A DNA stretch of 64,000 nucleotides from Bartonella ancashensis (GTDB taxonomy: Bacteria > Pseudomonadota > Alphaproteobacteria > Rhizobiales > Rhizobiaceae): the NCBI RefSeq assembly GCF_001281405.1, contig NZ_CP010401.1, forward strand, positions 1,264,001 to 1,328,000, read 5' to 3'. Positions 37,984-46,936 of the stretch are shown here, piece by piece. Position numbers and translations under genes: made by a program. The notes beneath the pieces are model-generated. The model saw only the letters and a program-made list of their open reading frames with translations. It was not told the DNA's origin and did not search any database. The first letter of the stretch is position 1. Each line of letters starts with the position of its first letter.

Positions 37984-40185
37984 ATGCAAGTCAAGTGGAA
38001 GAATTTTTATAGAAATTGTGTGGCTTTTGGTGTACTGTCTGTTGGAGCATCTTCGTTTGTTCTCGCGCAAAATAACGAAGACTCTGTGGTTGAACTGAAG
38101 CCAATTGTGATTGAGAGCGGTCGTGTAGATCCAAATGCAATAACGGTTCTAACAAACCGCAAAAATGTTCAGGATATTGATCAAAAGCAGATAGATGGCA
38201 TCCATGATGTTAACCGCCTTGATCCTTCTATAACTTATAATGTAGCTAACGATAGTTTCGCCATTCGTGGTTTAGATGCCAACCGCATTTTAACACAAAT
38301 TGATGGTATACCTCTTCCATGGTTAAGTGATGAGATCCGCGGTGTGAAGGGTGGTGCGTCAATGTTTGATATGAATGCCCTTTCTGCATTTGACATCGTT
38401 AAAGGTTCGGATTCTAGCCTGTATGGTTCTGGCGCATTAGGTGGAACCATTAACTTGCATACTCTCAATCCTGAAGACCTTCTTATTACTGAAAAGAATT
38501 GGGGCATGATAACGAAAGGTGGTTATAGTTCTATTGATAAGAGTTGGCGTCTAGATCAGGCTCTTGCAATGCGTGCTGATCAAACCCTTATTCTTTTTCA
38601 AGGGTCTGTAGTGGATGGTCATGAACGTAATAGTATGGGAACAATCGGTGGTTATGGGGAAGAGCGTACACATGCTAACCCTGCCAATTTTGACCGGAAT
38701 AATATCCTTTTCAAGGTTCATCAATACCTTAGCAATAACCATAGGTTAGGTTTTGCTATGGAGCGTTTTAATTACAAGAAGGATACCCATTCTCTGAATG
38801 CTGCATCCACAATGTATGCTCCGGCATCTGTTCATGATGAAGATGATCGAGACCGTAAACGTTTTTCTCTCTACTATGATTACAATGGTGATGGGGATAC
38901 TGTTTTTGATGCTTTTCATGGGCAGCTTTATTGGCAAGAGCAGTCAAGTGACCACGTAATGAGTGGACATAGGTTGCAGTCACCAAAAGGGAGATATCTA
39001 AGAGAAAATCTGATCCAAAATACGGTTTATGGTTTTAGTGCAAGTGGTGATTTGAAGAGATTTGGTACTAGCACGATAGGCAACACAGTGCGGTTTTCAG
39101 CAAATATCTTTGCATCTAAGTTTCATCAATATGCATATGGTGAAGATAATTGTCATTTGCCAGAAAATAAACGAGCATGTGTTTTTTTACGCACGAACAT
39201 GTCGGATTCTCCAGACACAGATAGTACCGGTTTTGGTATAGCTTTTGAAGATGCGATTGATGTTCATGGTGGTCGTTTCCGCGTAATTCCTGGAATTCGT
39301 TATGATTGGTATGTGCATACCCCTCAGAAAACTTCCTCTTATGCTTATGCGCAAATAAGGGATTCTGAAGAAAACCCTCCGAAGAGAAGTTCTTCACGTT
39401 TTTCTCCAAAGTTACGGGTAGAGTGGGATGCAGACACTCAGGTAACGCTTTATGCTCAATGGGCGCAAGCTTTTCGCATGCCGAGTGTTTCAGAACTTTA
39501 TGTCGCATATGCGAAACCTCCCATGTATTACGTGGTTGGAAATCCTGATCTAAAACCTGAAATCAGCAATGGATATGATTTTGGTATAAAATATGGTAAT
39601 ATTCATTGGGGCGGGGCTGTATCTCTTTTTGTAAATGACTATAAGGATTTTATTGAGCGTGTAGATAAAGGGCCGTCAGAAGAATTTATGCTTCAGCGTA
39701 ATCACTACGTAAATCTCGCACATGTACGAATTCATGGTGTTGAAGCAGCAGTGCACTGGAACTTGAAGAATGGTTTTCATAGTAATTTTGGTGTTTCTTA
39801 TGCCAAGGGAAGGGATCTTGATAAGAAACAAGATCTGAGCTCAATTCCACCATTGAAGTCGGTTGTTGGATTGGGATATGAAAAAGGGGGGAAATGGGGA
39901 TTGGACGTTTTACTTACACTGGTTGCTGAAGACAACAATGTAAAGAATAAATCTTATTATGGGAAAGTTCCAGCTTATGGTCTTTTTGATGTGCTAAGTT
40001 GGTGGAAGCCTTTGGGAGAGAAAGGGCCTATTGTGCAAGCTGGTGTTTATAATCTTTTTGACAAAAAATATTGGAATGCGAGTGACCTTCCTGAAGCTTC
40101 TCCCAGAGGAGTCTCTCCCCTCCCTAAGGATTACTTTAGTCAACCTGGTCGTAATTTCAAGGTGTCCTTTGTGCAGAAGTTTTGA
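37984..40185 (+). CDS. hutA: TonB-dependent haem receptor HutA
   Basis: Outer-membrane haem receptor of 733 residues. The signal peptide (residues 1-29) ends at VLAQ. A TonB-box-like segment (VVELKPIVIES), the plug domain (AIRGLDANRILTQIDGIPLP) and a 22-strand barrel ending in FKVSFVQKF follow. The haem-receptor FRAP/NPNL pair appears as QAFRMPSVSELY and VGNPDLKPE near residues 497-525. The name follows the hut locus of Bartonella; it needs TonB and feeds HutB. A structural specificity for haem rather than a siderophore rests on HemS and hmuV next door. Confidence 0.93.
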   Translation: MQVKWKNFYRNCVAFGVLSVGASSFVLAQNNEDSVVELKPIVIESGRVDPNAITVLTNRKNVQDIDQKQIDGIHDVNRLDPSITYNVANDSFAIRGLDANRILTQIDGIPLPWLSDEIRGVKGGASMFDMNALSAFDIVKGSDSSLYGSGALGGTINLHTLNPEDLLITEKNWGMITKGGYSSIDKSWRLDQALAMRADQTLILFQGSVVDGHERNSMGTIGGYGEERTHANPANFDRNNILFKVHQYLSNNHRLGFAMERFNYKKDTHSLNAASTMYAPASVHDEDDRDRKRFSLYYDYNGDGDTVFDAFHGQLYWQEQSSDHVMSGHRLQSPKGRYLRENLIQNTVYGFSASGDLKRFGTSTIGNTVRFSANIFASKFHQYAYGEDNCHLPENKRACVFLRTNMSDSPDTDSTGFGIAFEDAIDVHGGRFRVIPGIRYDWYVHTPQKTSSYAYAQIRDSEENPPKRSSSRFSPKLRVEWDADTQVTLYAQWAQAFRMPSVSELYVAYAKPPMYYVVGNPDLKPEISNGYDFGIKYGNIHWGGAVSLFVNDYKDFIERVDKGPSEEFMLQRNHYVNLAHVRIHGVEAAVHWNLKNGFHSNFGVSYAKGRDLDKKQDLSSIPPLKSVVGLGYEKGGKWGLDVLLTLVAEDNNVKNKSYYGKVPAYGLFDVLSWWKPLGEKGPIVQAGVYNLFDKKYWNASDLPEASPRGVSPLPKDYFSQPGRNFKVSFVQKF

Positions 40186-40361
40186 TTTATGAGATTTTTG
40201 GTTATGAAAAATTTATAATGATGGAGGGGGGAGTTGTTGCGATTTTCTTGAATTGAGAATTAAGATAGGAGTTTTTGAATTTTCAATCTGTTAATTCTTA
40301 GCCGTTTTTCTAAACAGTAAGGATTTTCTTGGCGATGGGTTGGATTTATTATTCCGGGTAG

Positions 40362-40383
40362 TCTAATTTTATAAAGAATTAGA
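40362..40383. repeat. inverted repeat upstream of hemS
   Basis: TCTAATT (40362-40368) and AATTAGA (40377-40383) form a perfect 7-base dyad with an 8-base centre, ending 26 bases before the hemS ATG. It could be an operator or part of the mRNA leader. The hutA-hemS gap is 224 bases, wide enough for a promoter of its own. Confidence 0.5.
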
Positions 40384-40409
40384 TGTTTATGTAGTATTAA
40401 GGAAAATCC

Positions 40410-41453
40410 ATGGCTTATACAGCAGAAGAGATCATTTGCTTACGTGAAGAAAAAAGAGATATGCGCAATCGTGATTTTGCGGCTTCTATTGGTATGTCTG
40501 AGGCGGAATTTGTTGCTGCTTATTGCACAATTGGACAAGCGAAGAGGTTGCGCCCTGACGTCGTTGCTTTTCTTGAGCATATGCCCAAAGTAGGGATGGT
40601 TATGGTTCTGACGCGCAATGATGTTGCTGTTCATGAAGTGACTGGGTGTTTTGAAAAGATTGTTCAAGGTGAACATGTTCTTTTGACACTCGGTGAGGTT
40701 GATTTACGCATCTTTCCTGAAAGATGGGAATTCTGCTTCGAATATGAAATGGTTATTGCTGGAAAACTTACGAAGAGCCTGCAATTTTTTGACAAGCACG
40801 GTACGGCTATTTTCAAAGTTTATTGCAAAGATGCGACAAACATTGAGGAATGGGATTTTCTTGTTGAGAAATTACTCCATACAGATCAGTCATTCAATCT
40901 TAGCATTCTTCCTGTTCCTCAGGCTGTATTAGAAAGTCCAACAGTATTGGATGTAGAAGATTTTCGTAATCGTTGGCGAAGAATGACAGATGTTCATCAA
41001 CTTCATATGATCATTTCTGAATTTAAAATAAGTAGACATGACGCTGTTAAATATGCTGGTAGTGAATTTGCTAGCGAATTAGAAGTAGAATCCATTGAGA
41101 TTATGCTGTGTGAGGCTGCGCAAAAAGGACTACCCATTATGTGTTTTGTTGGTAATAAGGGTTGTATCCAGATTTTTACTGGAAAAGTGGAAAATATAAA
41201 GAAAATGGGGCCTTGGCTTAATATTCTTGATCCAACTTTTAGCATGCATTTGTACACCTCAGAAATTGACAAGGCATGGCGTGTTCGTAAACCTACTAAA
41301 GATGGTTATGTTAATTCACTCGAAGTTTTTGATAAAAATGGCGAAATAATTATTCAATTCTTTGGCTTACGCAAAGAAGGACAACAAGAACGTGAAGATT
41401 GGCGTCTTTTGTTAAATAATTTGCCTTTGTATCAAGAAACAGCTACCGTTTAA
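40410..41453 (+). CDS. hemS: haem-handling protein HemS
   Basis: Cytoplasmic protein of 347 residues in the HemS/ChuS family, which binds haem after import and hands it on or degrades it. It is built as two similar halves (residues about 1-170 and 190-340); LHTDQSFNLSILPVP closes the first and EDWRLLLNNLPL the second. WRVRKPTKDGYVNSLEVFDKNG is the typical C-terminal block. TAAGGA lies 10 bases before the ATG. It is followed after 18 bases by hutB. Confidence 0.92.
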   Translation: MAYTAEEIICLREEKRDMRNRDFAASIGMSEAEFVAAYCTIGQAKRLRPDVVAFLEHMPKVGMVMVLTRNDVAVHEVTGCFEKIVQGEHVLLTLGEVDLRIFPERWEFCFEYEMVIAGKLTKSLQFFDKHGTAIFKVYCKDATNIEEWDFLVEKLLHTDQSFNLSILPVPQAVLESPTVLDVEDFRNRWRRMTDVHQLHMIISEFKISRHDAVKYAGSEFASELEVESIEIMLCEAAQKGLPIMCFVGNKGCIQIFTGKVENIKKMGPWLNILDPTFSMHLYTSEIDKAWRVRKPTKDGYVNSLEVFDKNGEIIIQFFGLRKEGQQEREDWRLLLNNLPLYQETATV

Positions 41454-41471
41454 TGAAGATAAAGGTACAGC

Positions 41472-42359
41472 ATGTGCACATCTTTTTTGCGTAGATACTC
41501 AAGTGTTTTTTTTGCGTGCACTTTGTTCTCCTTTATTTTTTCTCTCCAAAAGGCAATTGCTGATTTTGTAACTGATTTTCCTGAAAATGCGCGTATTGTT
41601 TCTGTAGGTGGTGCACTCACAGAAATTATCTATGCATTAGGTGCCCAAGATCAACTCATTGCTCGTGACAGTACAAGCACATACCCGGAAGATGTCCTTA
41701 AAATTCCTGAGCTTGGATATATGCGTGCCCTTTCGCCTGAAGGTGTTTTATCACTCTCTCCAGAAGGCATAATTCTTGTTGAGGGGAGCGGCCCTCCTTC
41801 AACAATTGACCTTCTCAAAAAAACATCAATCCCTATTCTGATTGTACCAGAAAATTTTTCTCGTGAAAATATAACAGAAAAGATTCGTTTTGTTGGTAAG
41901 GCTCTTCACAAAGAAAAACAGGCTGCTGTCCTTATTCAAAAAATAAACGATCAATTTATAGAAAATGATGCCCTTCTGTCAAAAGTAACTCAACCAAGAC
42001 GTGTCCTTTTTGTTTTTTCAATAGAAGATGGGCGAGCCCTTGTCTCTGGAGCAGACACAGCTGCAGATGCTATGATAAAATTATCTGGTGCTGTAAATGC
42101 TGTTTCTGACTACAAAGGATATAAACTTTTAAACAATGAGGCGTTACTGAAATCGCAACCTGACGTTATTTTACTAACTAATCACATCCAAAACAAAAAT
42201 GCTTTTGATAAGCTTAAAAATAACCCTGCAATTCAAGCAACACCTGCAGCCCGTAATCATGCTATTAAACAAATAGATACTATGTATTTTTTAGGTTTTG
42301 GCCCACGTACCGCACATGCATCAAAAGAACTTATCGATATGCTCTATAAAACAGACTAA
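41472..42359 (+). CDS. hutB: periplasmic haem-binding protein HutB
   Basis: Substrate-binding protein (295 residues, BtuF/HmuT type) that carries haem from HutA to the inner-membrane transporter. A signal peptide (SVFFACTLFSFIFSLQKAIA) ends near residue 31. Family blocks are RIVSVGGALTEIIYALGAQD, PELGYMRALSPEGVLSLSPE, and the Tyr-containing DYKGYKLLNNEALLKSQPDV. AAAGG precedes the ATG. The hutC frame begins about 18 bases after its stop. Confidence 0.92.
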   Translation: MCTSFLRRYSSVFFACTLFSFIFSLQKAIADFVTDFPENARIVSVGGALTEIIYALGAQDQLIARDSTSTYPEDVLKIPELGYMRALSPEGVLSLSPEGIILVEGSGPPSTIDLLKKTSIPILIVPENFSRENITEKIRFVGKALHKEKQAAVLIQKINDQFIENDALLSKVTQPRRVLFVFSIEDGRALVSGADTAADAMIKLSGAVNAVSDYKGYKLLNNEALLKSQPDVILLTNHIQNKNAFDKLKNNPAIQATPAARNHAIKQIDTMYFLGFGPRTAHASKELIDMLYKTD

Positions 42360-42477
42360 CCTGTAAAACTGATCAAGATGACCAATAATATCTTCGTAAA
42401 TTATGTATCTAAAATAAAGAAACGTGAACTTATAAATCGAAAAAAGGGTAGCTTTATTCAGTTTAGTTCTTCTCCTT

Positions 42478-43470
42478 ATGTTAAGTATCTTGAGTGGGCT
42501 TTTCAATGGTGCATCAAATGTCTCTTTTATCAATCTCGTCCACACACTTCTTAAAGAGGATTTGACAGTAAGTAGTAAAACTTACGATTACCTTGTACTT
42601 ATAGACATACGATTACCTCGTATCATCTTAGGGTTATTAGTTGGTGCAGCTTTAGCAGTATCTGGCGTTTTAATGCAAGGATTGTTCCGTAACCCACTTG
42701 CTGATCCTGGAATTATAGGCGTATCAGCGGGTGCAAGTCTTGGTGCAGTTTTAGTCATTGTTATAGGCATTAATTTTCCTCCTCTATTAACGCCATTCTT
42801 AGAACCTTATAAGCTCATCATGGGAGCATTTTTGGGTGGGCTATTATCAACAACTATCATTTATATAATCGCAACACACCACAGTTGTACCTCTGTAGCT
42901 GTAGTTCTTCTTGCAGGTATTGCCCTTAGTTCCTTAAACGGTGCTATAACTGGGGTTTTAATTTTTATTGCAAATGATCAGCAATTACGTGACATTACCT
43001 TCTGGAATCTTGGGTCTCTTGCAAGTGCTACATGGTTAAAAGTTGGGTTGACTCTACCCTTTGTTTTGATTGGTCTTCTTTTTTCGCCTTTTTTATCACG
43101 CGCACTGAATGCCCTTTCCCTCGGTGAATCTGTTGCTACTCACATTGGTTTTCATACCCAAAGAATTAATAACATCACCATCATACTTGTCGCACTTATG
43201 TGTGGTGGAGCGGTTGCTGTCAGTGGTGGAATTGGCTTCATTGGTATTATAGTACCACATATTTTACGCCTCCTCATCGGTCCAGATCACCGCTATCTCA
43301 TTCCTTGCTCTGCTCTTTTAGGAGCTACACTCCTTGTTTTTGCGGATATATTTGCACGCCTTGTTGTTTCTCCTGCAGAATTACCAATTGGAATCGTTAC
43401 AGCACTCTTTGGAGCTCCCTTTTTTCTTTGGATACTCTTTTATCAACGGAGAGTAAATTTTCATGATTGA
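42478..43470 (+). CDS. hutC: haem ABC transporter permease HutC, with an apparent +1 frameshift at its 5' end
   Basis: FecCD-family permease; 330 residues from ATG 42478, with about nine membrane segments, RLPRIILGLLVGAALAVSG, FRNPLADPGIIGVSAGAS and GGIGFIGIIVPHILRLLIGP. The ATG at 42478 has no ribosome site and cuts into the first membrane segment. In the same frame codons before it read VALFSLVLLL back to a TAA at 42433. A likely original start, ATG 42378 (MTNNIFVNYVSKIKKREL), lies one frame off. The two join as one good N-terminus if one base is removed from the A6G3 run at 42440-42448. The gene may thus be damaged, or rescued by slippage. Confidence 0.85.
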   Translation: MLSILSGLFNGASNVSFINLVHTLLKEDLTVSSKTYDYLVLIDIRLPRIILGLLVGAALAVSGVLMQGLFRNPLADPGIIGVSAGASLGAVLVIVIGINFPPLLTPFLEPYKLIMGAFLGGLLSTTIIYIIATHHSCTSVAVVLLAGIALSSLNGAITGVLIFIANDQQLRDITFWNLGSLASATWLKVGLTLPFVLIGLLFSPFLSRALNALSLGESVATHIGFHTQRINNITIILVALMCGGAVAVSGGIGFIGIIVPHILRLLIGPDHRYLIPCSALLGATLLVFADIFARLVVSPAELPIGIVTALFGAPFFLWILFYQRRVNFHD

Positions 43471-44308
43471 GGCAACCAATCTCTGCATAAAACGTGGGAA
43501 AGTGTGCATCATTGATCATATTAGTCTTCAAATTAAAAGTGGTGCCCTCACTGTTATTATAGGCCCTAATGGATCGGGAAAAAGCACGTTTATTAAAGCA
43601 CTTAGTGGAGAAATTCCCTACAGTGGAAAAATGACACTCAATGGTTGTGATATCACTCAAACAAAAATCCATAAAATGGCTATGATGCGCGCAATTTTAC
43701 CACAATTAACGACATTAGCATTTCCGTTTTTAGTACATGAAGTGGTAAAATTAGGTCTTTCTAAAAATCAACCTGATGTCACAAAAAGGGACCTGGAATC
43801 CCTTCCCAAAGAAGCTTTAGAGCGAGTTGGCCTTGTTGACTATGATAATAAATATTATCATCAATTATCTGGTGGCGAACAAGCAAGAGTACAACTAGCA
43901 CGTGTCCTTTGCCAGATATGGAAACCCATCTGCAATGGGATACCACGTTGGTTAATATTAGATGAGCCAATTGCTAATCTTGACATTCAACATCAGCTTA
44001 CTGTCATGAATATCGCCAAAAACTTCGCTAACTGTGGTGGTGGTGTTCTTATGGTCCTACATGACCTCAATTTTGCTGCCCATTACGCTGATAAAATAAT
44101 ATTGTTAAAGAAAGGAAAAATCCACTGTGAAGGCACTGCCTTTACTGTTTTGAAAACGCAAAACTTACGTGACGTATATCACTGCATGCTCAATGTTTCT
44201 GAGCTTCCCAAAGAAGATACCCCCTTCATATTACCACATACAGCTTCCCCTTACAAAGAAGATATTCGTATAATGAAAAACAAGGATGTCAACCCTGCAG
44301 GAAAATAG
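43463..44308 (+). CDS. hmuV: haem ABC transporter ATPase HmuV
   Basis: ATP-binding subunit that powers HutC. The 281-residue protein has Walker A GPNGSGKST (about 34-42), signature LSGGEQARVQLARVL, Walker B RWLILDEPIANLD and the switch His in MVLHDLNFAA. GGAGAG precedes the ATG, which overlaps the hutC stop by eight bases, showing translational coupling. The C-terminal 40 residues are hydrophilic and beyond the usual end. It is the last gene of the hut operon. Confidence 0.94.
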   Translation: MIEATNLCIKRGKVCIIDHISLQIKSGALTVIIGPNGSGKSTFIKALSGEIPYSGKMTLNGCDITQTKIHKMAMMRAILPQLTTLAFPFLVHEVVKLGLSKNQPDVTKRDLESLPKEALERVGLVDYDNKYYHQLSGGEQARVQLARVLCQIWKPICNGIPRWLILDEPIANLDIQHQLTVMNIAKNFANCGGGVLMVLHDLNFAAHYADKIILLKKGKIHCEGTAFTVLKTQNLRDVYHCMLNVSELPKEDTPFILPHTASPYKEDIRIMKNKDVNPAGK

Positions 44309-44677
44309 TAAAGAACCTCTACATCACTTACCTCTTTGAAAACATTTATCCCACGCTATAAAGCAGGCATGCTATAATTACTAATATACGTTTTTACTTT
44401 ATGTATTCTTTGTTGCAAAAAATTCACTCCATAGACATAACGAATGTAAAAAACAGTAAAATAAAGAGTAGCGGAATATATGTACATATGTACCGATTGT
44501 TTATATCAAAAATAACTGCAAAATAGGGTAACTGAATTCTTTCAAACAGAACCTATAAAGACTGCTAAAATCGTTTAAAGATATTTTCCACTACATCAAA
44601 AATATCAAGAGACCTTATAAAGGATAAATGAGCTTTTTTACATTACAAAAACTTACATATTTCAGTTTTAAAATGAA
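44309..44677. other. 369-base gap after the hut operon
   Basis: AT-rich with many stops in all frames. I see no gene and no clear terminator after hmuV. Confidence 0.5.
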
Positions 44678-45349
44678 TTATTTTGATGGAAAATATTTAT
44701 CCACCAATGCATAAAGAATTGCTGCAGTTTCGATATCTAATATGCCATCATAGTTCTCTTGACGAAAATGGAGCTGAAATGCTCGGGGCAAAGCTTCAAA
44801 ACCTTCATAACTATGTGAATCTGAAGTATCATAACCATATTGTTTCAGTTTAATAATCAGATCTCCTTTACTTGGAAGATTCCTTCCTCTTGAAAATGCC
44901 TTGTAATATTTATCCTTTGTTACGTTATCATACTATGCCCCTACACCTGCTTCATAAAGCTCTTTCCACGGAAAAGAAGCGCCAGGATCACTTTTTCTTC
45001 CAACGGATATATCACTATGCCCAATGACGTTTGTTGGACTAATATCCGGATAACATTGCAAAATATTCAACAAAAGTTCTTTAATTGCCTCAATTTTACT
45101 TGGATTATAAGGTGGAAATACAAATACTCCATCATCATCGGTAGCCAAATTAACCGTCTTAATCCCTATAGTGGTGTCATTCAGATTTGTGCGCCCAGCC
45201 CATGAACTAACACCTGCATGCCACGAACGTTTATCTTCATCAACTAAATTAAAAATTCGCAAATCTTTAAAACTAGATTCAATATACGACTTATCTGAAA
45301 GATCAGGAACAAGATAATGAGCACTAACCCCATCTCCTGTAAGAGATGG
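44678..45349 (-). pseudogene. broken N-acetylmuramoyl-L-alanine amidase (AmiD/AmpD type)
   Basis: On the minus strand one frame reads from PSLTGDGVSAHYLVPD through FNLVDEDKRSWHAGVSSWAG and NVIGHSDISVGRKSDPG to GVGA, stops at TAG (44933-44935), and continues in the same frame with YDNVTKDKYYKAF up to a TAA at 44678-44680, about 84 codons later. The TAG falls where related proteins have Trp (GAWYD), so it looks like a single TGG-to-TAG change. The first 50 or so residues, with the first zinc-binding His (LHYT block), are missing; a TAG at 45350-45352 closes the frame there. So the gene is dead at both ends. Confidence 0.85.
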
Positions 45350-45371
45350 CTATTGACATTTTAAATGTCAA
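45330..45371. repeat. two adjacent perfect hairpins at the truncated end of the amidase pseudogene
   Basis: CCATCTC (45330-45336) pairs with GAGATGG (45343-45349). Then TTGACATTT (45353-45361) pairs with AAATGTCAA (45363-45371) around one base. They mark the exact point where amidase similarity stops. Confidence 0.6.
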
Positions 45372-46452
45372 CTGCAGTGTAAATGCATTATCAAGAAGCG
45401 AATACGGCTGTTAAAGCTTTTGACAGAACAATAGCTATTATAATCAATTTTATACAAATTCCCCCTCCAAAGATTTATTAAATGCTTATCTATATAACTA
45501 ATAACTCTTATATAAAAAAATTAAGCTGTGTCATTTTAAAACATAATTTAATATTAATTATTAGATCGACGATCATTTTTTATTCCCAATGATAAACTCG
45601 TGAAATATTAAATCTGTAAACCATAATTCTTCACGATGCTTTATACAAAAAACACCACACAAAAATCACCTTAATCTTCCAATTAGGTCATATGATTACA
45701 AAATAAAGACGGACTATATTAAAGCAATTGTAATTTATGCGTGAATGGATGAATTCTTCTTGCAATTATGATGGTAAAATAATGATTTAGACCTTCGTAA
45801 ATTAACACATTACAATAAATAATGAAAACAACAACTACATTTTCAAAATTAATACGAAACAAACTATTTAACGTACTAAAACTATAAGAGAACATTCCAA
45901 AGAACAGATAACCTCTAATATACTAATTTTTCAATGGGTCCGTATCAACTAGGAATTCTAACCATTAAAACACATCTGACCATCTTAAATTAGTATCTTT
46001 TTGAGCTAATTACCTACATATAATCCAAGTAAATACCCGATATCGTGTGATTTTTAGCAACCATTTTTAGACAATATTTTTTTAGACAATATTAATGAGA
46101 CTATGTTCTCTAACTGTAATAAACTTAAAAATTTAAAAACATAACAGACATAATTCGTCCATTCCCTACTTGATACCACGTAACTGCAGTCTTATTCCCA
46201 AATTAAGTCCTTCAATTCTAATAAAAATAATATGGATATCTACAAACTACCTCTCTTCACTCAGCAACGCGGCCAGTCTGCACCTTTCAAGTCTTAGAAT
46301 AGAGTCGATAAAAAAATTCCTCAAAAAAGACCAAACACATCACCACATCGTGACACGTATCCAGGGGAAATTTTAAACAACAGCAGTAAGGAAAAAAGCA
46401 TTGTAAAAGGTAAGATTCTCTAACGCAAATATAAATCGACCTTTGCAAAATA
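45372..46452. other. about 1.1 kb without a gene, before tRNA-Ser
   Basis: Strongly AT-rich, stops in all frames. An open frame of 68 codons at 46170-46376 has no family features and no good ribosome site. I see no integrase or transposase remains. Probably decayed DNA. Confidence 0.5.
46064..46093. repeat. perfect 15-bp tandem duplication
   Basis: TTTTTAGACAATATT occurs at 46064-46078 and again at 46079-46093 with no base between. Looks like a recent slippage or duplication event in non-coding DNA. Confidence 0.85.
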
Positions 46453-46543
46453 TGGCGGAGAGGAAGAGATTCGAACTCTCGAGAGCCTTTTGAGCCCTAC
46501 TCCCTTAGCAGGGGAGCGCCTTCGACCACTCGGCCACCTCTCC
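46453..46543 (-). tRNA. tRNA-Ser (anticodon GCT)
   Basis: On the minus strand the gene begins GGAGAGGTGGCCGAGTGG and ends CCTCTCC-G-CCA, a perfect 7-base acceptor stem with encoded CCA. The anticodon stem CTCCC/GGGAG encloses loop CTGCTAA, so the anticodon is GCT (complement at 46507-46509), reading AGC and AGT. A long variable arm, as in all serine tRNAs, and the GTTCGAATC T-loop are present. Length 91 with CCA. Confidence 0.97.
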
Positions 46544-46936
46544 GGGATCGACCCATAAATGGTCTTTAGAAAAAATTCAAGATACTTTCCGAATAATTTA
46601 AAATTTTTCTTCATTGATCTCATCAATTTAGTGCTGAGCTAGCGATTAACGTCAAATTTAACACCATACCAATACTTGACAATAAACTGAACATAACAAT
46701 ACTTAACATTATAAGGAAAAATAAAGTACTCTAAAAGAATACTGTGCTTTTTCTATCACATTAACTAAAATGTTATGTGGGTAACTTCAAAAAACATCTT
46801 TTTAGGTTTGCCATTTTGTAAAAATGGTTATGATCCATAAGTCAATTGGGTTTTAGGGTTCCATATTATCTTAACGTATCCGCAAGTAATATTATACTTC
46901 TGGTCCCATGTAATTAATTTCAACTGGAGATCGGTT
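46544..46936 (+). promoter_or_regulatory. promoter and leader region of the porin gene
   Basis: A possible promoter is TTGACA (46676-46681) with AATACT 16 bases later, giving a leader of more than 200 bases. Within it a perfect hairpin, CCATTTT (46811-46817) with AAAATGG (46821-46827), lies about 110 bases before the start. GGAG at 46927-46930 is the ribosome site. Expression of such porins is often regulated; nothing here identifies the regulator. Confidence 0.4.

Noticed and set aside
42440..42448. A-AAA-AAG in the upstream hutC frame as a programmed -1 frameshift site
   Set aside because: The heptamer is in the right phase, but a -1 shift leads to GGG TAG at once. The downstream frame needs +1, so the standard -1 mechanism does not help.
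46170..46376. Open frame of 68 codons near tRNA-Ser
   Set aside because: No ribosome site, no recognisable domain, low-complexity composition typical of AT-rich spacer.
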